A stretch of 64,000 nt of DNA from an uncultured Clostridia bacterium (GTDB lineage: Bacteria > Bacillota > Clostridia > TANB77 > CAG-508), in contig CANQVF010000002.1 in the NCBI GenBank assembly GCA_947627185.1, positions 124,001 through 188,000 on the forward strand. Reading direction: 5' to 3'. The position numbers were made by a program, and so were the translations under genes. Positions 53,089-62,552 of this stretch are shown in pieces; position 1 is the stretch's first letter, and each line of letters starts with the position of its first letter. The notes beneath the pieces were generated by a model. That model searched no databases. It saw only the letters and a program-made list of their open reading frames with translations, and was not told where the DNA came from.

Positions 53089-53811
53089 ATGTTAAATGTT
53101 TTATTAATAGAAGAAAATATAAATTATGGAACAAAATTAATAAATTTGTTAGCCTCCACTAGCAAATTATTTAGATTAGCTGGAATTGTAAATAACTTAA
53201 AAGATTTAAAATATATTTTAAATCATCAAAAGGTGGAGTTAATCTTATTTGATATGAAAGTATTAGATTTTGAAAATCAAATATATAGATACTTATTAAA
53301 TAATGTAAATAAACAATCTATAATTTTAATTCTTGAAAAAGTAGATTTAAAAAATTTACCAATGGTTAAATATATAAAAAAGAATAATGATATAGATAAA
53401 GTTATAAAAACTATTGATTTATTGTTACTAAAGCAAAATTCTTTTATATTGGATTATCCTAATAACTTAAATGAGACAATAATAAAATCAAAAATAAAAA
53501 AAGAACTAATAAATATTGGATACAATTTGGAATATTTAGGTACAAAATATATTATTGAAAGTATTTATATATTATATTCTTTAAAGGATTATTATGATAA
53601 CAATCTTAATAGAGATATTTATTCTATTATAGCTAAAAAATATGGAAGAAATATAAATAATATTAAGTGTAATATAGGGAACGCAACAAATATTATGTAT
53701 TTTGAAAATAAAGAAGAAAAATTAAAAAGATATTTTGGAAAAAAGAATTTTTCTAAACCATCACCACGAAAAGTAATTTTTACTGTACTAAATAAAATAA
53801 AAAATAAATGA
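53089..53811 (+). CDS. Divergent Spo0A-like response regulator
   Basis: A 240-aa protein. The N-terminal about 110 residues have a receiver-like pattern: LLIEEN near the start (acidic pocket) and LILFDMK with a candidate phospho-acceptor Asp near residue 53, but the later Thr/Ser and Lys positions are poorly conserved. The C-terminal half resembles the Spo0A DNA-binding domain: IKKELINIGYNLEYLGTKYIIESI, IAKKYGRNINNIKCNI and KPSPRKVIFTVLNKIK match its spacing. It is too divergent to be the main Spo0A with confidence. GGAG precedes the ATG. Confidence 0.7.
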   Translation: MLNVLLIEENINYGTKLINLLASTSKLFRLAGIVNNLKDLKYILNHQKVELILFDMKVLDFENQIYRYLLNNVNKQSIILILEKVDLKNLPMVKYIKKNNDIDKVIKTIDLLLLKQNSFILDYPNNLNETIIKSKIKKELINIGYNLEYLGTKYIIESIYILYSLKDYYDNNLNRDIYSIIAKKYGRNINNIKCNIGNATNIMYFENKEEKLKRYFGKKNFSKPSPRKVIFTVLNKIKNK

Positions 53812-53861
53812 GAAGTTAATTTTTTATTTAAAACTTTGTTATAAAAATAAGGAGAATATAA

Positions 53862-54404
53862 ATGAAAAATAAAAAAAAATTAGAAGAATTTAATGATATA
53901 TATAATAATACTTATAAAAAAATTTTGGGATATATTATTTTACATTGTGATAATTTGGAAGATGTTAATGATTTAATACAAGAAACATATATTGAACTAT
54001 ATAAAATGTTAAATAAAAACTGTTGGAAAAATAAAGAAAACGATATTAGTAAATATATTATTGGAATTTCTAAAAATATATTAAAAAAATATTATAGACA
54101 TAAATATAAATTTAATAAAGTTTTTTCAATACATGAATATTGGGAGAATAATAATGAAGTATTTGTAGACTTGGATAATAATTTAGAATTTGATTTTATC
54201 ACAAAATCAAATGTTAATGATATTTGGAAATATATTGAAGAAAAAGATATAAAAGTTGCTAAAGTTTTTTATTGTTATTATTTTTTAGATATGAAATTAA
54301 AAGAAATTGCTTACGAAATGAATATGAAAGAATCTACAGTAAAGAGTTATATATATAGAACAATACAGGATTTGAAGAAAAAATTTAATAAGGAGAGTGA
54401 TTAA
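53862..54404 (+). CDS. ECF-type RNA polymerase sigma factor
   Basis: A 180-aa sigma-70 family factor. Region 2 spans about residues 8-80 (DLIQETYIELYKML, then SKYIIGISKNILKKYYR). Region 4 spans about 125-175, with the helix-turn-helix LKEIAYEMNMKESTVKSYIYRTI. It has no region 1 or 3. AAGGAG precedes the ATG. Its end overlaps the upstream region of a membrane protein gene that is likely its anti-sigma factor. The target promoter is not identifiable here. Confidence 0.92.
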   Translation: MKNKKKLEEFNDIYNNTYKKILGYIILHCDNLEDVNDLIQETYIELYKMLNKNCWKNKENDISKYIIGISKNILKKYYRHKYKFNKVFSIHEYWENNNEVFVDLDNNLEFDFITKSNVNDIWKYIEEKDIKVAKVFYCYYFLDMKLKEIAYEMNMKESTVKSYIYRTIQDLKKKFNKESD

Positions 54405-54405
54405 T

Positions 54406-55497
54406 ATGAGGAAAAATATTTTATTAGAAGAACGATTTAAAACTGTTTATAATAGAGAAGAAAATTATAATAATATTTGTCTTAAAATTGAAAATTTAAA
54501 TAATAAAAAAAGAAAAATATTTAATATAGTTATTACTTTGTTTATTATTACTATTTTTACTACGGTACCATCAATATATGCAAAAAGAAATTGGAAAAAA
54601 GAATATGAAAATGAATCAAGAGAATATATAAATTCAATTATAGATTTGAATATGGAAAAAGAAAAAAATGTTAAAAATATAGATATGAATTATATATATA
54701 AAGATAATATAGGTATAAAATTAAATAAAGTATCAATATCTGAGTATTGTTGTCAAATAGATATTAGCTTTGATAATTCAAAAATAGAAGAAAATACATT
54801 TAATTTTGGGTATGCAATATATGATGAAAATAATAATGTATATTGGGTAGAGGAGAGACCAAAGTATGGAATAGGAAAATACTTAAATTATTCTCAAAAA
54901 CTGTATAAGGAGTTAGGAATTAATAAAAAAACTGAATATTTAGCTAAAAGTGCAGGAACAGAAAGAAATTTACAAGAAGAAGAGACAATAGTTCGATTAA
55001 GTTTATATTCAATTAATGGTTTTAATCAAACTTCAAAATTGTATATAAGAGTTTTTGATATTGGATATACACTTAAAGATGAAGTTTTAAAAAATAATCT
55101 AGTTATAATTAAAGATGCTGAAGATTTTGTATTATCTAATGAAGAATGGCAATTTGATGTAGAAATACCTAATGAATATTATAAATTAAATCATAAAGAT
55201 TTAAGTCTTTCTACCAATGTAGATAATTTGAAAATAAAAAATATAACATTATCTACAGAGAATTATTTATCTATGGATATGGAAACAAATTATACAGATA
55301 TTGAACTTTTTGATAAAATTACAGTATCAGATGAAAATGGAAAAATTTATAGATTATTTGAATTTGGAAAATTAGATAATGGAGATATAAGAGCAATTTT
55401 TCATATTGATGAAGAGAGTATTAAAATGAAAATTTATTTGAATATAGAAATTGAAAAAGATAATATAAATAAAAAAATAGAATTATTAAAAAAATAA
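54406..55497 (+). CDS. Membrane-anchored protein, probable anti-sigma factor (DUF4179-like)
   Basis: A 363-aa protein: a short cytoplasmic N-terminus (about 42 residues), one transmembrane helix (about residues 43-62), then a large extracytoplasmic domain with many beta-strand-like stretches, as in DUF4179 anti-sigma proteins. I start at ATG 54406, where AGGAG (54391-54395) is 10 bases upstream; the GTG at 54397 is too close. It starts next to the sigma factor stop, so the two are co-translated. It probably holds the ECF sigma at the membrane until a signal arrives. The assignment is mainly by context and topology. Confidence 0.75.
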   Translation: MRKNILLEERFKTVYNREENYNNICLKIENLNNKKRKIFNIVITLFIITIFTTVPSIYAKRNWKKEYENESREYINSIIDLNMEKEKNVKNIDMNYIYKDNIGIKLNKVSISEYCCQIDISFDNSKIEENTFNFGYAIYDENNNVYWVEERPKYGIGKYLNYSQKLYKELGINKKTEYLAKSAGTERNLQEEETIVRLSLYSINGFNQTSKLYIRVFDIGYTLKDEVLKNNLVIIKDAEDFVLSNEEWQFDVEIPNEYYKLNHKDLSLSTNVDNLKIKNITLSTENYLSMDMETNYTDIELFDKITVSDENGKIYRLFEFGKLDNGDIRAIFHIDEESIKMKIYLNIEIEKDNINKKIELLKK

Positions 55498-55537
55498 AAA
55501 AGGTAAAAAGTTATTTTTAATTTCTAATCCCTATAGG

Positions 55538-55567
55538 TGCGGGTGTGTAATATCACCCGCATTTTTA
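55538..55567 (+). terminator. Terminator after the sigma/anti-sigma operon
   Basis: TGCGGGTG (55538-55545) pairs with CACCCGCA (55554-55561), followed by TTTTT. The stem is unusually G+C-rich for this DNA. Confidence 0.88.
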
Positions 55568-55638
55568 TATAAAAATTTACACAAAATAGATTAATCATGA
55601 TATAATATGTAAAAATTATTATTATATTAGGAGATAAG

Positions 55639-57870
55639 ATGTTTGCAGAAGTAATAATTAATAGCAATGCTAGAGCATTAAATAAAGTTTTTGATTATAT
55701 AGTGCCAAATAATATGGAAAATTCTATAAAGATTGGCGCTAGAGTTTTTGTGCCTTTTGGAAAAGGAGAAAAATTAGAAGATGGATTTGTTATTAATTTG
55801 AAGGAAGAGTCAGAGTTTGCAAATAAGGAAATAAAAAAAATTCAAAAAGAAAATAGTATTTCAGAAAAAAATATAACTTTAGCAAAATTAATGGCAAGAA
55901 AATATTTTTGTAATATATCAGATTGCATAAAGCTTATGTTACCACCTAGAACTGGTGGTAAAAAAATAGAAAATAGAGCAAAAGAAAAAACTGGAAATTT
56001 TGTATTTTTAAAAAGAGAGAAAGAAGAAATAGATTTTTTAATTGAAACTCAAAAAATAAAAAGTGATAAACATATAAGAGTTTTAAAATTTTTGGAAGAC
56101 AATGATGGAATTTATAAATCAGATTTAGAAATATTATCAGATGTAAGTCCTTCTATTATAAAAACTTTAGAAAAAAATGGACATATTGAAATCATAGAAA
56201 AACAAATTGAACGAAACCCATTTATACATAAAAATGTTGAAAAAGATGCACCTAAAAAATTAAATGAAGAGCAAAAAAAATGTTTTGATAGTATAGCTTC
56301 TTATATAGATAATAATGAATTTTCTAAACATTTAATATATGGAATTACAGGATCTGGAAAAACAGAAATTTATTTGCAATTAATAGATAAAGTTCTAAAA
56401 AAAGGAAAAGATGCAATTGTATTGGTTCCAGAAATATCTTTAACACCACAAATGGTAAATAGATTTTTGGCAAGATTTGGAAATACTATTGCAATTCTTC
56501 ATAGTAAATTATCAATTGGAGAAAGATATGATGAATGGCAAAAAATAGCAAAAGGAGAAGCAAAAATAGTAATAGGAGCAAGATCAGCAATTTTTGCACC
56601 AGTAAAAAATTTAGGCATAATTATTATTGATGAAGAGCATGATATGTCATATAAAGCAGATTCTACCCCTAGATATAATGCAAAAGATTTAGCAAAATAT
56701 ATAGCAAAAGAAAATAATTGTTCTTTAGTTCTTGGAAGTGCAACACCAGAAATAAATACAATGTATCAAGCTAAAAATAATGAAATTAATTTACATATAT
56801 TAACTAAAAGAGCAAATAATAGTAATCTTCCTGAAGTAGAAATTGTTGATTTAAGAAATGAATTAGCTAGTGGCAATAGATCAATGCTTAGTTTTAAACT
56901 CCAAAAAGAAATCGAAAACAATTTAAAAAATAAAAAACAAACAATATTATTTTTAAATAGAAGAGGATATTCTACTTTTGTGATGTGTAGAGAATGCGGA
57001 TATGTAGCAAAGTGCAAAAACTGCAATATAAGTCTAACATATCATAGTAGTGGAAATAAATTAAAATGTCATTATTGTGGATTTGAAATTAATAATATAA
57101 CAGAATGTCCAAACTGTAAAAGTAAAAAAATAAAGTATTTTGGAAGTGGAACTCAAAAATTGGAGGATGAAATTCATAAATTTTATCCAGAAGCTACAAC
57201 TATAAGAATGGATATAGATACTGTTAGCAAAAAAAATTCCCATGAAGAAATTTTAGATAAATTTAAAAATGAAAATATAGATATTCTAATAGGAACACAA
57301 ATGGTAGTTAAAGGACATCATTTTCCAAAAGTTACATTAGTAGGTGTAGTTTCAGCAGATAGTAGTTTAAATTTAGATGATTATAGAGCTGTTGAAAAAA
57401 CTTTTCAAACTTTGGTACAAGTTGCTGGTAGAAGTGGAAGAGAGGAAAATGGAAAAGTAATTATTCAAACTTATAATCCAGATCATTATGCAATAATTGA
57501 AGCACAAAAACAAAATTATGATTTGTTTTATAATCAAGAATTAGGTTTAAGAAAAATGTTGAATTATCCACCATTTTGCGATATAATACTTATTAGATTT
57601 TCAGGGAAAAATTTAGAAGAAATTAAAAAAATATCTAAAATAGTTTATAAAAAAATTAAAGATATAAATAATGAAAATATTATTATTTATAATCCAGTTC
57701 CTTCACCAATAGATAAAATTAAGAATAAATATAGATGGAGAATTGTTTTAAAATGTAAAGTTACATCAAAAGTTTTAGACATTATAAATTATGCTATTCA
57801 AGATGAAAAAATAAAAAAATGTAAAGATACCAGTATTATTATAGATATTAATCCAAATAGTATGAGTTAG
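55639..57870 (+). CDS. priA: Primosomal protein N' (PriA helicase)
   Basis: A 743-aa helicase that restarts stalled replication forks. The N-terminal 3'BD domain (FDYIVPNNMENSIKIGARVFVPFG) is present. Walker A is GITGSGKTE (about residues 234-242), and Walker B is IIIDEEHD. The zinc-binding cluster CRECGYVAKCKNC...CHYCG...CPNC lies at about 452-495. The helicase C-terminal motif reads IGTQMVVKGHHFPKVTLVGVV and QVAGRSGR. AGGAG precedes the ATG. Full length. It begins the priA-def-fmt set typical of Firmicutes. Confidence 0.97.
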   Translation: MFAEVIINSNARALNKVFDYIVPNNMENSIKIGARVFVPFGKGEKLEDGFVINLKEESEFANKEIKKIQKENSISEKNITLAKLMARKYFCNISDCIKLMLPPRTGGKKIENRAKEKTGNFVFLKREKEEIDFLIETQKIKSDKHIRVLKFLEDNDGIYKSDLEILSDVSPSIIKTLEKNGHIEIIEKQIERNPFIHKNVEKDAPKKLNEEQKKCFDSIASYIDNNEFSKHLIYGITGSGKTEIYLQLIDKVLKKGKDAIVLVPEISLTPQMVNRFLARFGNTIAILHSKLSIGERYDEWQKIAKGEAKIVIGARSAIFAPVKNLGIIIIDEEHDMSYKADSTPRYNAKDLAKYIAKENNCSLVLGSATPEINTMYQAKNNEINLHILTKRANNSNLPEVEIVDLRNELASGNRSMLSFKLQKEIENNLKNKKQTILFLNRRGYSTFVMCRECGYVAKCKNCNISLTYHSSGNKLKCHYCGFEINNITECPNCKSKKIKYFGSGTQKLEDEIHKFYPEATTIRMDIDTVSKKNSHEEILDKFKNENIDILIGTQMVVKGHHFPKVTLVGVVSADSSLNLDDYRAVEKTFQTLVQVAGRSGREENGKVIIQTYNPDHYAIIEAQKQNYDLFYNQELGLRKMLNYPPFCDIILIRFSGKNLEEIKKISKIVYKKIKDINNENIIIYNPVPSPIDKIKNKYRWRIVLKCKVTSKVLDIINYAIQDEKIKKCKDTSIIIDINPNSMS

Positions 57871-57883
57871 AAAGGAAATAAAA

Positions 57884-58378
57884 ATGGCTATTAGAAATCT
57901 AAGATATGAAAATGATGAGATTTTGAAAAAACATTCAAGAGAAATAGAAGTTATAGATGATAAAATAAAAGAACTTGCACAAGATATGATGGAAACCATG
58001 CATAAATGGGATGGAGTAGGATTAGCTGGTGTTCAAGTTGGAGTATTAAAAAGAATTATAGTTATTGATTTATATGATGAAGATAATACTCAATATACTT
58101 TAATAAATCCAGTAATAGTGAAGGAAAAAGGAGAACAAGAAGTAGAAGAAGGATGTTTAAGCTTTCCAAATAAATTTGGAAAAGTTAAAAGACCAAAAGA
58201 AGTGGTAGTTAATGCTTTAGATATAAATGGTAAAAAAATTACTATAAAAGCTAAAGATTTATTAGCACAAGCTTTGTGTCATGAAATAGATCATTTAAAT
58301 GGAATAGTATTTACTGAAAGAGTTGAACCAGGAACTTTAGAAAAAGTTAATACAGAAGAAAATAAAGAAAACAAATAA
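57884..58378 (+). CDS. def: Peptide deformylase
   Basis: A 164-aa iron/zinc metalloprotease that removes the formyl group from new proteins. All three motifs are visible: GVGLAGVQVG (motif 1, residues 46-55), EEGCLSFP (motif 2, with the metal Cys) and CHEIDHLNG (motif 3, HExxH-type). GAAAGGA precedes the ATG. It lies between priA and fmt, the enzyme that adds the formyl group. Confidence 0.97.
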   Translation: MAIRNLRYENDEILKKHSREIEVIDDKIKELAQDMMETMHKWDGVGLAGVQVGVLKRIIVIDLYDEDNTQYTLINPVIVKEKGEQEVEEGCLSFPNKFGKVKRPKEVVVNALDINGKKITIKAKDLLAQALCHEIDHLNGIVFTERVEPGTLEKVNTEENKENK

Positions 58379-58440
58379 TTTTAGAGGTTTATAGGTAACC
58401 TTTTAAAAGCCTAAATACATTATTATAAAAGGAAAATTAA

Positions 58441-59409
58441 ATGAAAATTCTTTTTATGGGAACACCAGATTTTGCAAGAGATTCACTAGAAAAATTATAT
58501 GATAGTGGATATAATATTTGTGGAGTAGTTACTACTCCAGATAGGCCAGCAGGTAGAGGAATGAAAATTGTTTCTTCACCAGTTAAAGAATATGCTATTT
58601 CAAAAAATTTAAAAGTTTTTCAACCAGAAAAAATAGCGAATAATACGGAATTTAAAGAAGAAATAAAAAAAATAGCACCAGATTTAGTTTGTGTAGTTTC
58701 TTATGGAGTAATTCTTCCAAAATCTTTTTTAAAAATTCCAAAATTGGGTTGTATAAATGTTCATCCATCAATGCTTCCAAAATACAGAGGTTCTGCTCCA
58801 ATTCAATGGGCTGTTATAAATGGTGATAAAACAACTGGAGTAACAATAATGTATCTTAATGAACAAATGGATGCTGGGGATATAATAAATCAAAAAGAAG
58901 TTGAAATTGGAGAAGATGAACTAGCTGGAGAATTATGGAATAGATTGTCCAATATAGGTGCTGACTTATTACTTCATACAATAAAGCAAATAGAAGAAGG
59001 AACTGCAAAAAGAATACCTCAACCAGAAGATTTTACTTTAGCACCAATGCTTAATAAAGAAATGTCTAAGATTAATTGGCAAGAAAAAACAGCATTTGAA
59101 ATAAAAAATTTAGTTAGAGGGCTAAATCCTATTATGGGAACATATACTTTCTTAAATAATAAAAAAATAAAATTTTGGAAAGTGCAAAATTTAGATTATG
59201 ATGAATTTATAAAACAAAATAACAGTATTAATATAAAAGATGCAAGATTAGGAGAAGTTATTTTGGCGAATGAAAAAAAAGGACTTTTTGTAAAAGCAAT
59301 AGATGGAATAATCTCTGTACTTGAGATTCAAGGAGAAAATGCAAAAAAAATGAATATATCAGATTTTTTAAGAGGAAATAAAATTCAAGAAAGAGATATA
59401 TTTGAATAA
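58441..59409 (+). CDS. fmt: Methionyl-tRNA formyltransferase
   Basis: A 322-aa enzyme that formylates initiator Met-tRNA. Motifs: KILFMGTPDFARDSLEKL (start), VTTPDRPAGRGMKI (residues 33-46, initiator-tRNA loop), the catalytic NVHPSMLPKYRGSAPIQWA (about 109-127) and QMDAGDII. The C-terminal OB domain is present. AAAGGA precedes the ATG. Full length. rsmB and the membrane protease often found after it are absent; asp23 follows instead. Confidence 0.97.
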   Translation: MKILFMGTPDFARDSLEKLYDSGYNICGVVTTPDRPAGRGMKIVSSPVKEYAISKNLKVFQPEKIANNTEFKEEIKKIAPDLVCVVSYGVILPKSFLKIPKLGCINVHPSMLPKYRGSAPIQWAVINGDKTTGVTIMYLNEQMDAGDIINQKEVEIGEDELAGELWNRLSNIGADLLLHTIKQIEEGTAKRIPQPEDFTLAPMLNKEMSKINWQEKTAFEIKNLVRGLNPIMGTYTFLNNKKIKFWKVQNLDYDEFIKQNNSINIKDARLGEVILANEKKGLFVKAIDGIISVLEIQGENAKKMNISDFLRGNKIQERDIFE

Positions 59410-59495
59410 GTCTTGTAAAAAAATAATTATATTGATATACTAATTATATTAATATACTAATTATTTATAAAAATATTAATTAAGGAGGATGTTTT

Positions 59496-59918
59496 ATGGA
59501 AGAAAACAAAGAAGAATTACAAGTTTCTGAAGAAATTTCAGTAGAAGGAAATGATACAGTTAAAATATCAAATGAAGCTGTTGCAACATATGCCGGAATT
59601 GCAGTGTCAGAAGTTTCTGGAGTATATGGTATGGCTGGTGGATTTGCAGGAATAACAGAGGCCTTAAGTGGAAAGAAAAATTTAGCAAAAGGAATAAAAG
59701 TAGATGTAGGTGAAAAAGAAGCAAAAATAGATGTAAATATAATTGTTGAATATGGTGCAAGAATTCCAGAGGTAGCTTTTGAAATTCAATCAAGAGTTAA
59801 AAAATCAGTTGAAAATATGACAGGCTTAAAAGTATTAGAAGTTAATGTTCATGTTCAAGGTGTTCATGCTGCAACAGATGATAAAAAACAAGATGATGAA
59901 GAATCAAACGAAGAATAA
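59496..59918 (+). CDS. Asp23/Gls24 family envelope stress protein
   Basis: A 140-aa Asp23-family protein. KISNEAVATYAGIAVSEVSGVYGMAGGFAG and VDVNIIVEYGARIPEVAFEIQSRV are family signatures. The C-terminus is acidic (DDKKQDDEESNEE). It probably binds the AmaP-type anchor encoded next and works in cell-envelope homeostasis. AAGGAGG precedes the ATG. It is the first gene of an asp23-amaP-DUF2273 operon. Confidence 0.93.
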   Translation: MEENKEELQVSEEISVEGNDTVKISNEAVATYAGIAVSEVSGVYGMAGGFAGITEALSGKKNLAKGIKVDVGEKEAKIDVNIIVEYGARIPEVAFEIQSRVKKSVENMTGLKVLEVNVHVQGVHAATDDKKQDDEESNEE

Positions 59919-59933
59919 AGTGAGGAAAAAAAT

Positions 59934-60581
59934 ATGAAATTTTTTGATAAATTAGCTTTAAAAATATTTTCAGTAATTATGTTTGTAGTTGCAATTTTAG
60001 TTATATTAGTAATTACAAATGTTATGTCAATAGACATGATAACAAATAATGTAGCTATAGCTTTTGATAAATATGGTGATACAGCTTTTCAAGTTACAAT
60101 AGCAATAGTTATAATATTAATGTTACTTTCTATTAAAGGATTATTTTTTACAAGTAAACAAGAAGATACAAGTAAAGAGGGTATTATCTTAGAAAATACA
60201 AGTGGAAAATTAGTTATTTCTAAAGAAAGTTTAGAAAGTTTAATTTCAAGTGTAGTAAAAGAAATTCCTGGTGCAGAAATAATTTCTAGTAAAACATTTT
60301 TAGATAAACATAAAAATTTAATAGTATATGTAACAACTGTTGTAAGTAAAGATGTTATGCTTAAAGATATATCAAATGAATTGCAACAAAAAGTTAAAGA
60401 TGCTATGAAGAAAACAGCTGATTTAGATGTTAAAGAAGTTAATATAAAAATAAAAAATATAACTTCAAAAAAAGTAAAAGGCTTACCAGCTCCTGAAAAT
60501 GAGGAGGTAAATGAATCCACAGAAGAAAAAGTCGAAGAAAGTAAACAAGAGACAGAAAAAAATGAAACAGGAGAGGAGTAA
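59934..60581 (+). CDS. amaP: Alkaline shock response membrane anchor AmaP-like
   Basis: A 215-aa protein with two transmembrane helices (about residues 10-32 and 55-73), followed by a cytoplasmic Asp23-like domain (GKLVISKESLESLISSVVKEIPG) and an acidic, repetitive Glu tail. It is known to anchor Asp23 to the membrane in staphylococci. GTGAGGA precedes the ATG. It lies 16 bases after asp23 and 6 before the DUF2273 gene. Confidence 0.88.
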   Translation: MKFFDKLALKIFSVIMFVVAILVILVITNVMSIDMITNNVAIAFDKYGDTAFQVTIAIVIILMLLSIKGLFFTSKQEDTSKEGIILENTSGKLVISKESLESLISSVVKEIPGAEIISSKTFLDKHKNLIVYVTTVVSKDVMLKDISNELQQKVKDAMKKTADLDVKEVNIKIKNITSKKVKGLPAPENEEVNESTEEKVEESKQETEKNETGEE

Positions 60582-60586
60582 TTTTT

Positions 60587-60862
60587 ATGAGTGAAAATAA
60601 AGAAAGTAATAACAAAAATAGTAATGAAATAAAAAATGGATTTACTAGTAGTTATGAAGAAAATAGTTTAAATCAATTTGTAGCTAAATATGGTGGTGGA
60701 ATAATAGGTGGTTTAATAGCATTAATATTATGCTTTACAGAATTATATAAAATTTTAGTATCTATTGTAATAATTCTATCAGGTGTATTTATAGGAAATT
60801 ATGTTCAAAAAAATAAATCAAATGTAAAAGAAAAATTAAAACAATTTATTGATAGATTTTAG
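60587..60862 (+). CDS. DUF2273 small membrane protein
   Basis: A 91-aa protein: a soluble Asn/Ser-rich start (about 30 residues), then two hydrophobic segments (about residues 36-52 and 55-70) starting GGGIIGGLIALILCF, and a Lys-rich end. It matches the DUF2273 proteins that accompany asp23 and amaP. GAGGAG precedes the ATG. It probably forms part of the envelope stress complex; the precise role is unknown. Confidence 0.85.
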   Translation: MSENKESNNKNSNEIKNGFTSSYEENSLNQFVAKYGGGIIGGLIALILCFTELYKILVSIVIILSGVFIGNYVQKNKSNVKEKLKQFIDRF

Positions 60863-60871
60863 GAGGAAATA

Positions 60872-61300
60872 ATGCAAAGATCTGCAATGAGAGAACTAGC
60901 ATTTAAGTTAGTTTATGAAATTGAGATACAAAAAGATGAAGAAGAAGATCAATTTGAATTATTTATAACAAATAATGAAATTACTGATAAAAAAGTTATT
61001 GAATATTTAAAAGATGTAAAAATTGGTATTAAAGAAAATTCAGAAGAAATTAATAATTTAATAGTAAATAATCTTAAAGAAAATTGGAGTTTAAAAAGAA
61101 TTTCTAAAATTAACTTAAGTTTAATAAAATTAGCAATATATGAAATGGTATATAAAAATTTACCTTATAAAATAGCAATAAATGAGGTTGTTGAATTAGC
61201 AAAAAAATATGCAGATGAATCTGCTCCTATTTTTATTAATGGAATACTTGCAAGTGTTGTAAAAGAAAAAAATTTAAACGGAGAAATTAATGAAGATTAA
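60872..61300 (+). CDS. nusB: Transcription antitermination factor NusB
   Basis: A 142-aa all-helical RNA-binding protein that, with NusE/S10, promotes rRNA antitermination. RSAMRELAFKLVYEIEIQ (start) and the C-terminal LAIYEMVYKNLPYKIAINEVVELAKKYADE and FINGILASVVKE are signatures. AGGAGG precedes the ATG. It overlaps xseA by 11 bases, showing coupling. Confidence 0.96.
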   Translation: MQRSAMRELAFKLVYEIEIQKDEEEDQFELFITNNEITDKKVIEYLKDVKIGIKENSEEINNLIVNNLKENWSLKRISKINLSLIKLAIYEMVYKNLPYKIAINEVVELAKKYADESAPIFINGILASVVKEKNLNGEINED

Positions 61301-62477
61301 CCCTATTACTGTCGCTGAATTAAATAGATATATAAAAGATAAAGTAGCAGATGATGAATATTTAAACAGTGTATTTGTTAAGGGAGAAATTTCTAATTTT
61401 AAACATCATTATACAGGTCATATGTATTTTACATTAAAAGATGAAACTTCTCTTATAAAGTGCATAATGTTTAAATCTTATACTGCTACTTTAAATTTTG
61501 TACCAAAAGATGGAATGAAAGTATTAGTTTTAGGATCAGTTGGTGTATTTGAAAGAGATGGAGTTTATCAAATATATGCCCAAGCAATGCAAGAAGATGG
61601 AATGGGAAATTTATATACAGCTTATGAACAATTAAAAAATAAATTAGAAAAAGAAGGTTTGTTTGATAAAAAATATAAAAAGCCAATTCCATTTATGCCA
61701 AAAATAATCGGTGTTTTAACTTCAAATACAGGTGCTGTTATTAGAGATATAATTAATGTTTCAACTAGGAGAAATCCCAATGTTTACATTAGACTTTTAC
61801 CAATACCTGTTCAAGGAGAAGGAGCAGGAAATAAAATTGCTAAAGCAATAAAATTTATGAATGATAAAAAACTAGCAGATGTTATTATATTGGCAAGAGG
61901 TGGAGGATCAATTGAAGATTTATGGCCTTTTAATGAGGAAATTGTAGCAAGAAGCATTTTTGAATCGGAAATTCCAATTATTTCGGCAGTTGGTCATGAA
62001 ACAGATTTTACAATATCAGATTTTGTAGCTGATTTGCGAGCACCAACACCTTCGGCAGCTGCTGAACTGGCAGTAGTTGATATATCTAAATTACAAAATA
62101 ATATAGATTTATATCAAAGAAGATTGAAACTAGCTTTAAAAAGAAAAACTGAAATTATGAAGTTAAGATATGAAAAATGCTTAAATTCTAGAGTTTACAA
62201 AGAACCATATCAAAAAATAAATGATTATTATATGAAAATAGAAAGAGATATAAAAACAATAGAAAATATAACTTCAAAAAAATTAAAGGATTATAAAATA
62301 GAAGCAACAAAAATAATTACTAAATTAGATACATTAAGTCCTTTAAAAACTCTAACAAGAGGCTTTTGTGTTACAGAAGTAAATGGAAAAATTGTTACTA
62401 ATGCATCAGATTTAAATAAAGATATGGAAATAAATTTAAGATTTCATGATGGAAACAAAAATGCAAAAATAATGTAA
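61290..62477 (+). CDS. xseA: Exodeoxyribonuclease VII large subunit
   Basis: A 395-aa subunit of the ExoVII nuclease that degrades single-stranded DNA. The N-terminal OB domain (ITVAELNRYIKDKVADDEYLNSVFVKGEISNFK) is present; the nuclease core has IGVLTSNTGAVIRDIINVSTRRNP and DVIILARGGGSIEDLWPFNEE, SAVGHETDFTISDFVADLRAPTPSAAAE. A helical coiled coil follows (270-340). The ATG lies inside the nusB end. It is separated from its partner xseB by one small membrane-protein gene. Confidence 0.97.
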   Translation: MKINPITVAELNRYIKDKVADDEYLNSVFVKGEISNFKHHYTGHMYFTLKDETSLIKCIMFKSYTATLNFVPKDGMKVLVLGSVGVFERDGVYQIYAQAMQEDGMGNLYTAYEQLKNKLEKEGLFDKKYKKPIPFMPKIIGVLTSNTGAVIRDIINVSTRRNPNVYIRLLPIPVQGEGAGNKIAKAIKFMNDKKLADVIILARGGGSIEDLWPFNEEIVARSIFESEIPIISAVGHETDFTISDFVADLRAPTPSAAAELAVVDISKLQNNIDLYQRRLKLALKRKTEIMKLRYEKCLNSRVYKEPYQKINDYYMKIERDIKTIENITSKKLKDYKIEATKIITKLDTLSPLKTLTRGFCVTEVNGKIVTNASDLNKDMEINLRFHDGNKNAKIM

Positions 62478-62482
62478 TTTTA

Positions 62483-62501
62483 TAGATTTTATAAAAATCT
62501 A
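62483..62501. repeat. Small hairpin element, copy 2
   Basis: TAGATTTT-ATA-AAAATCTA, with the same TTTTA and AATA flanks as the copy at 51789-51807. It lies right after the xseA stop. Confidence 0.45.
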
Positions 62502-62552
62502 AATACATATAAGGAGATTGTATTAGATATTTATTTAATACAGAAAAATGAT

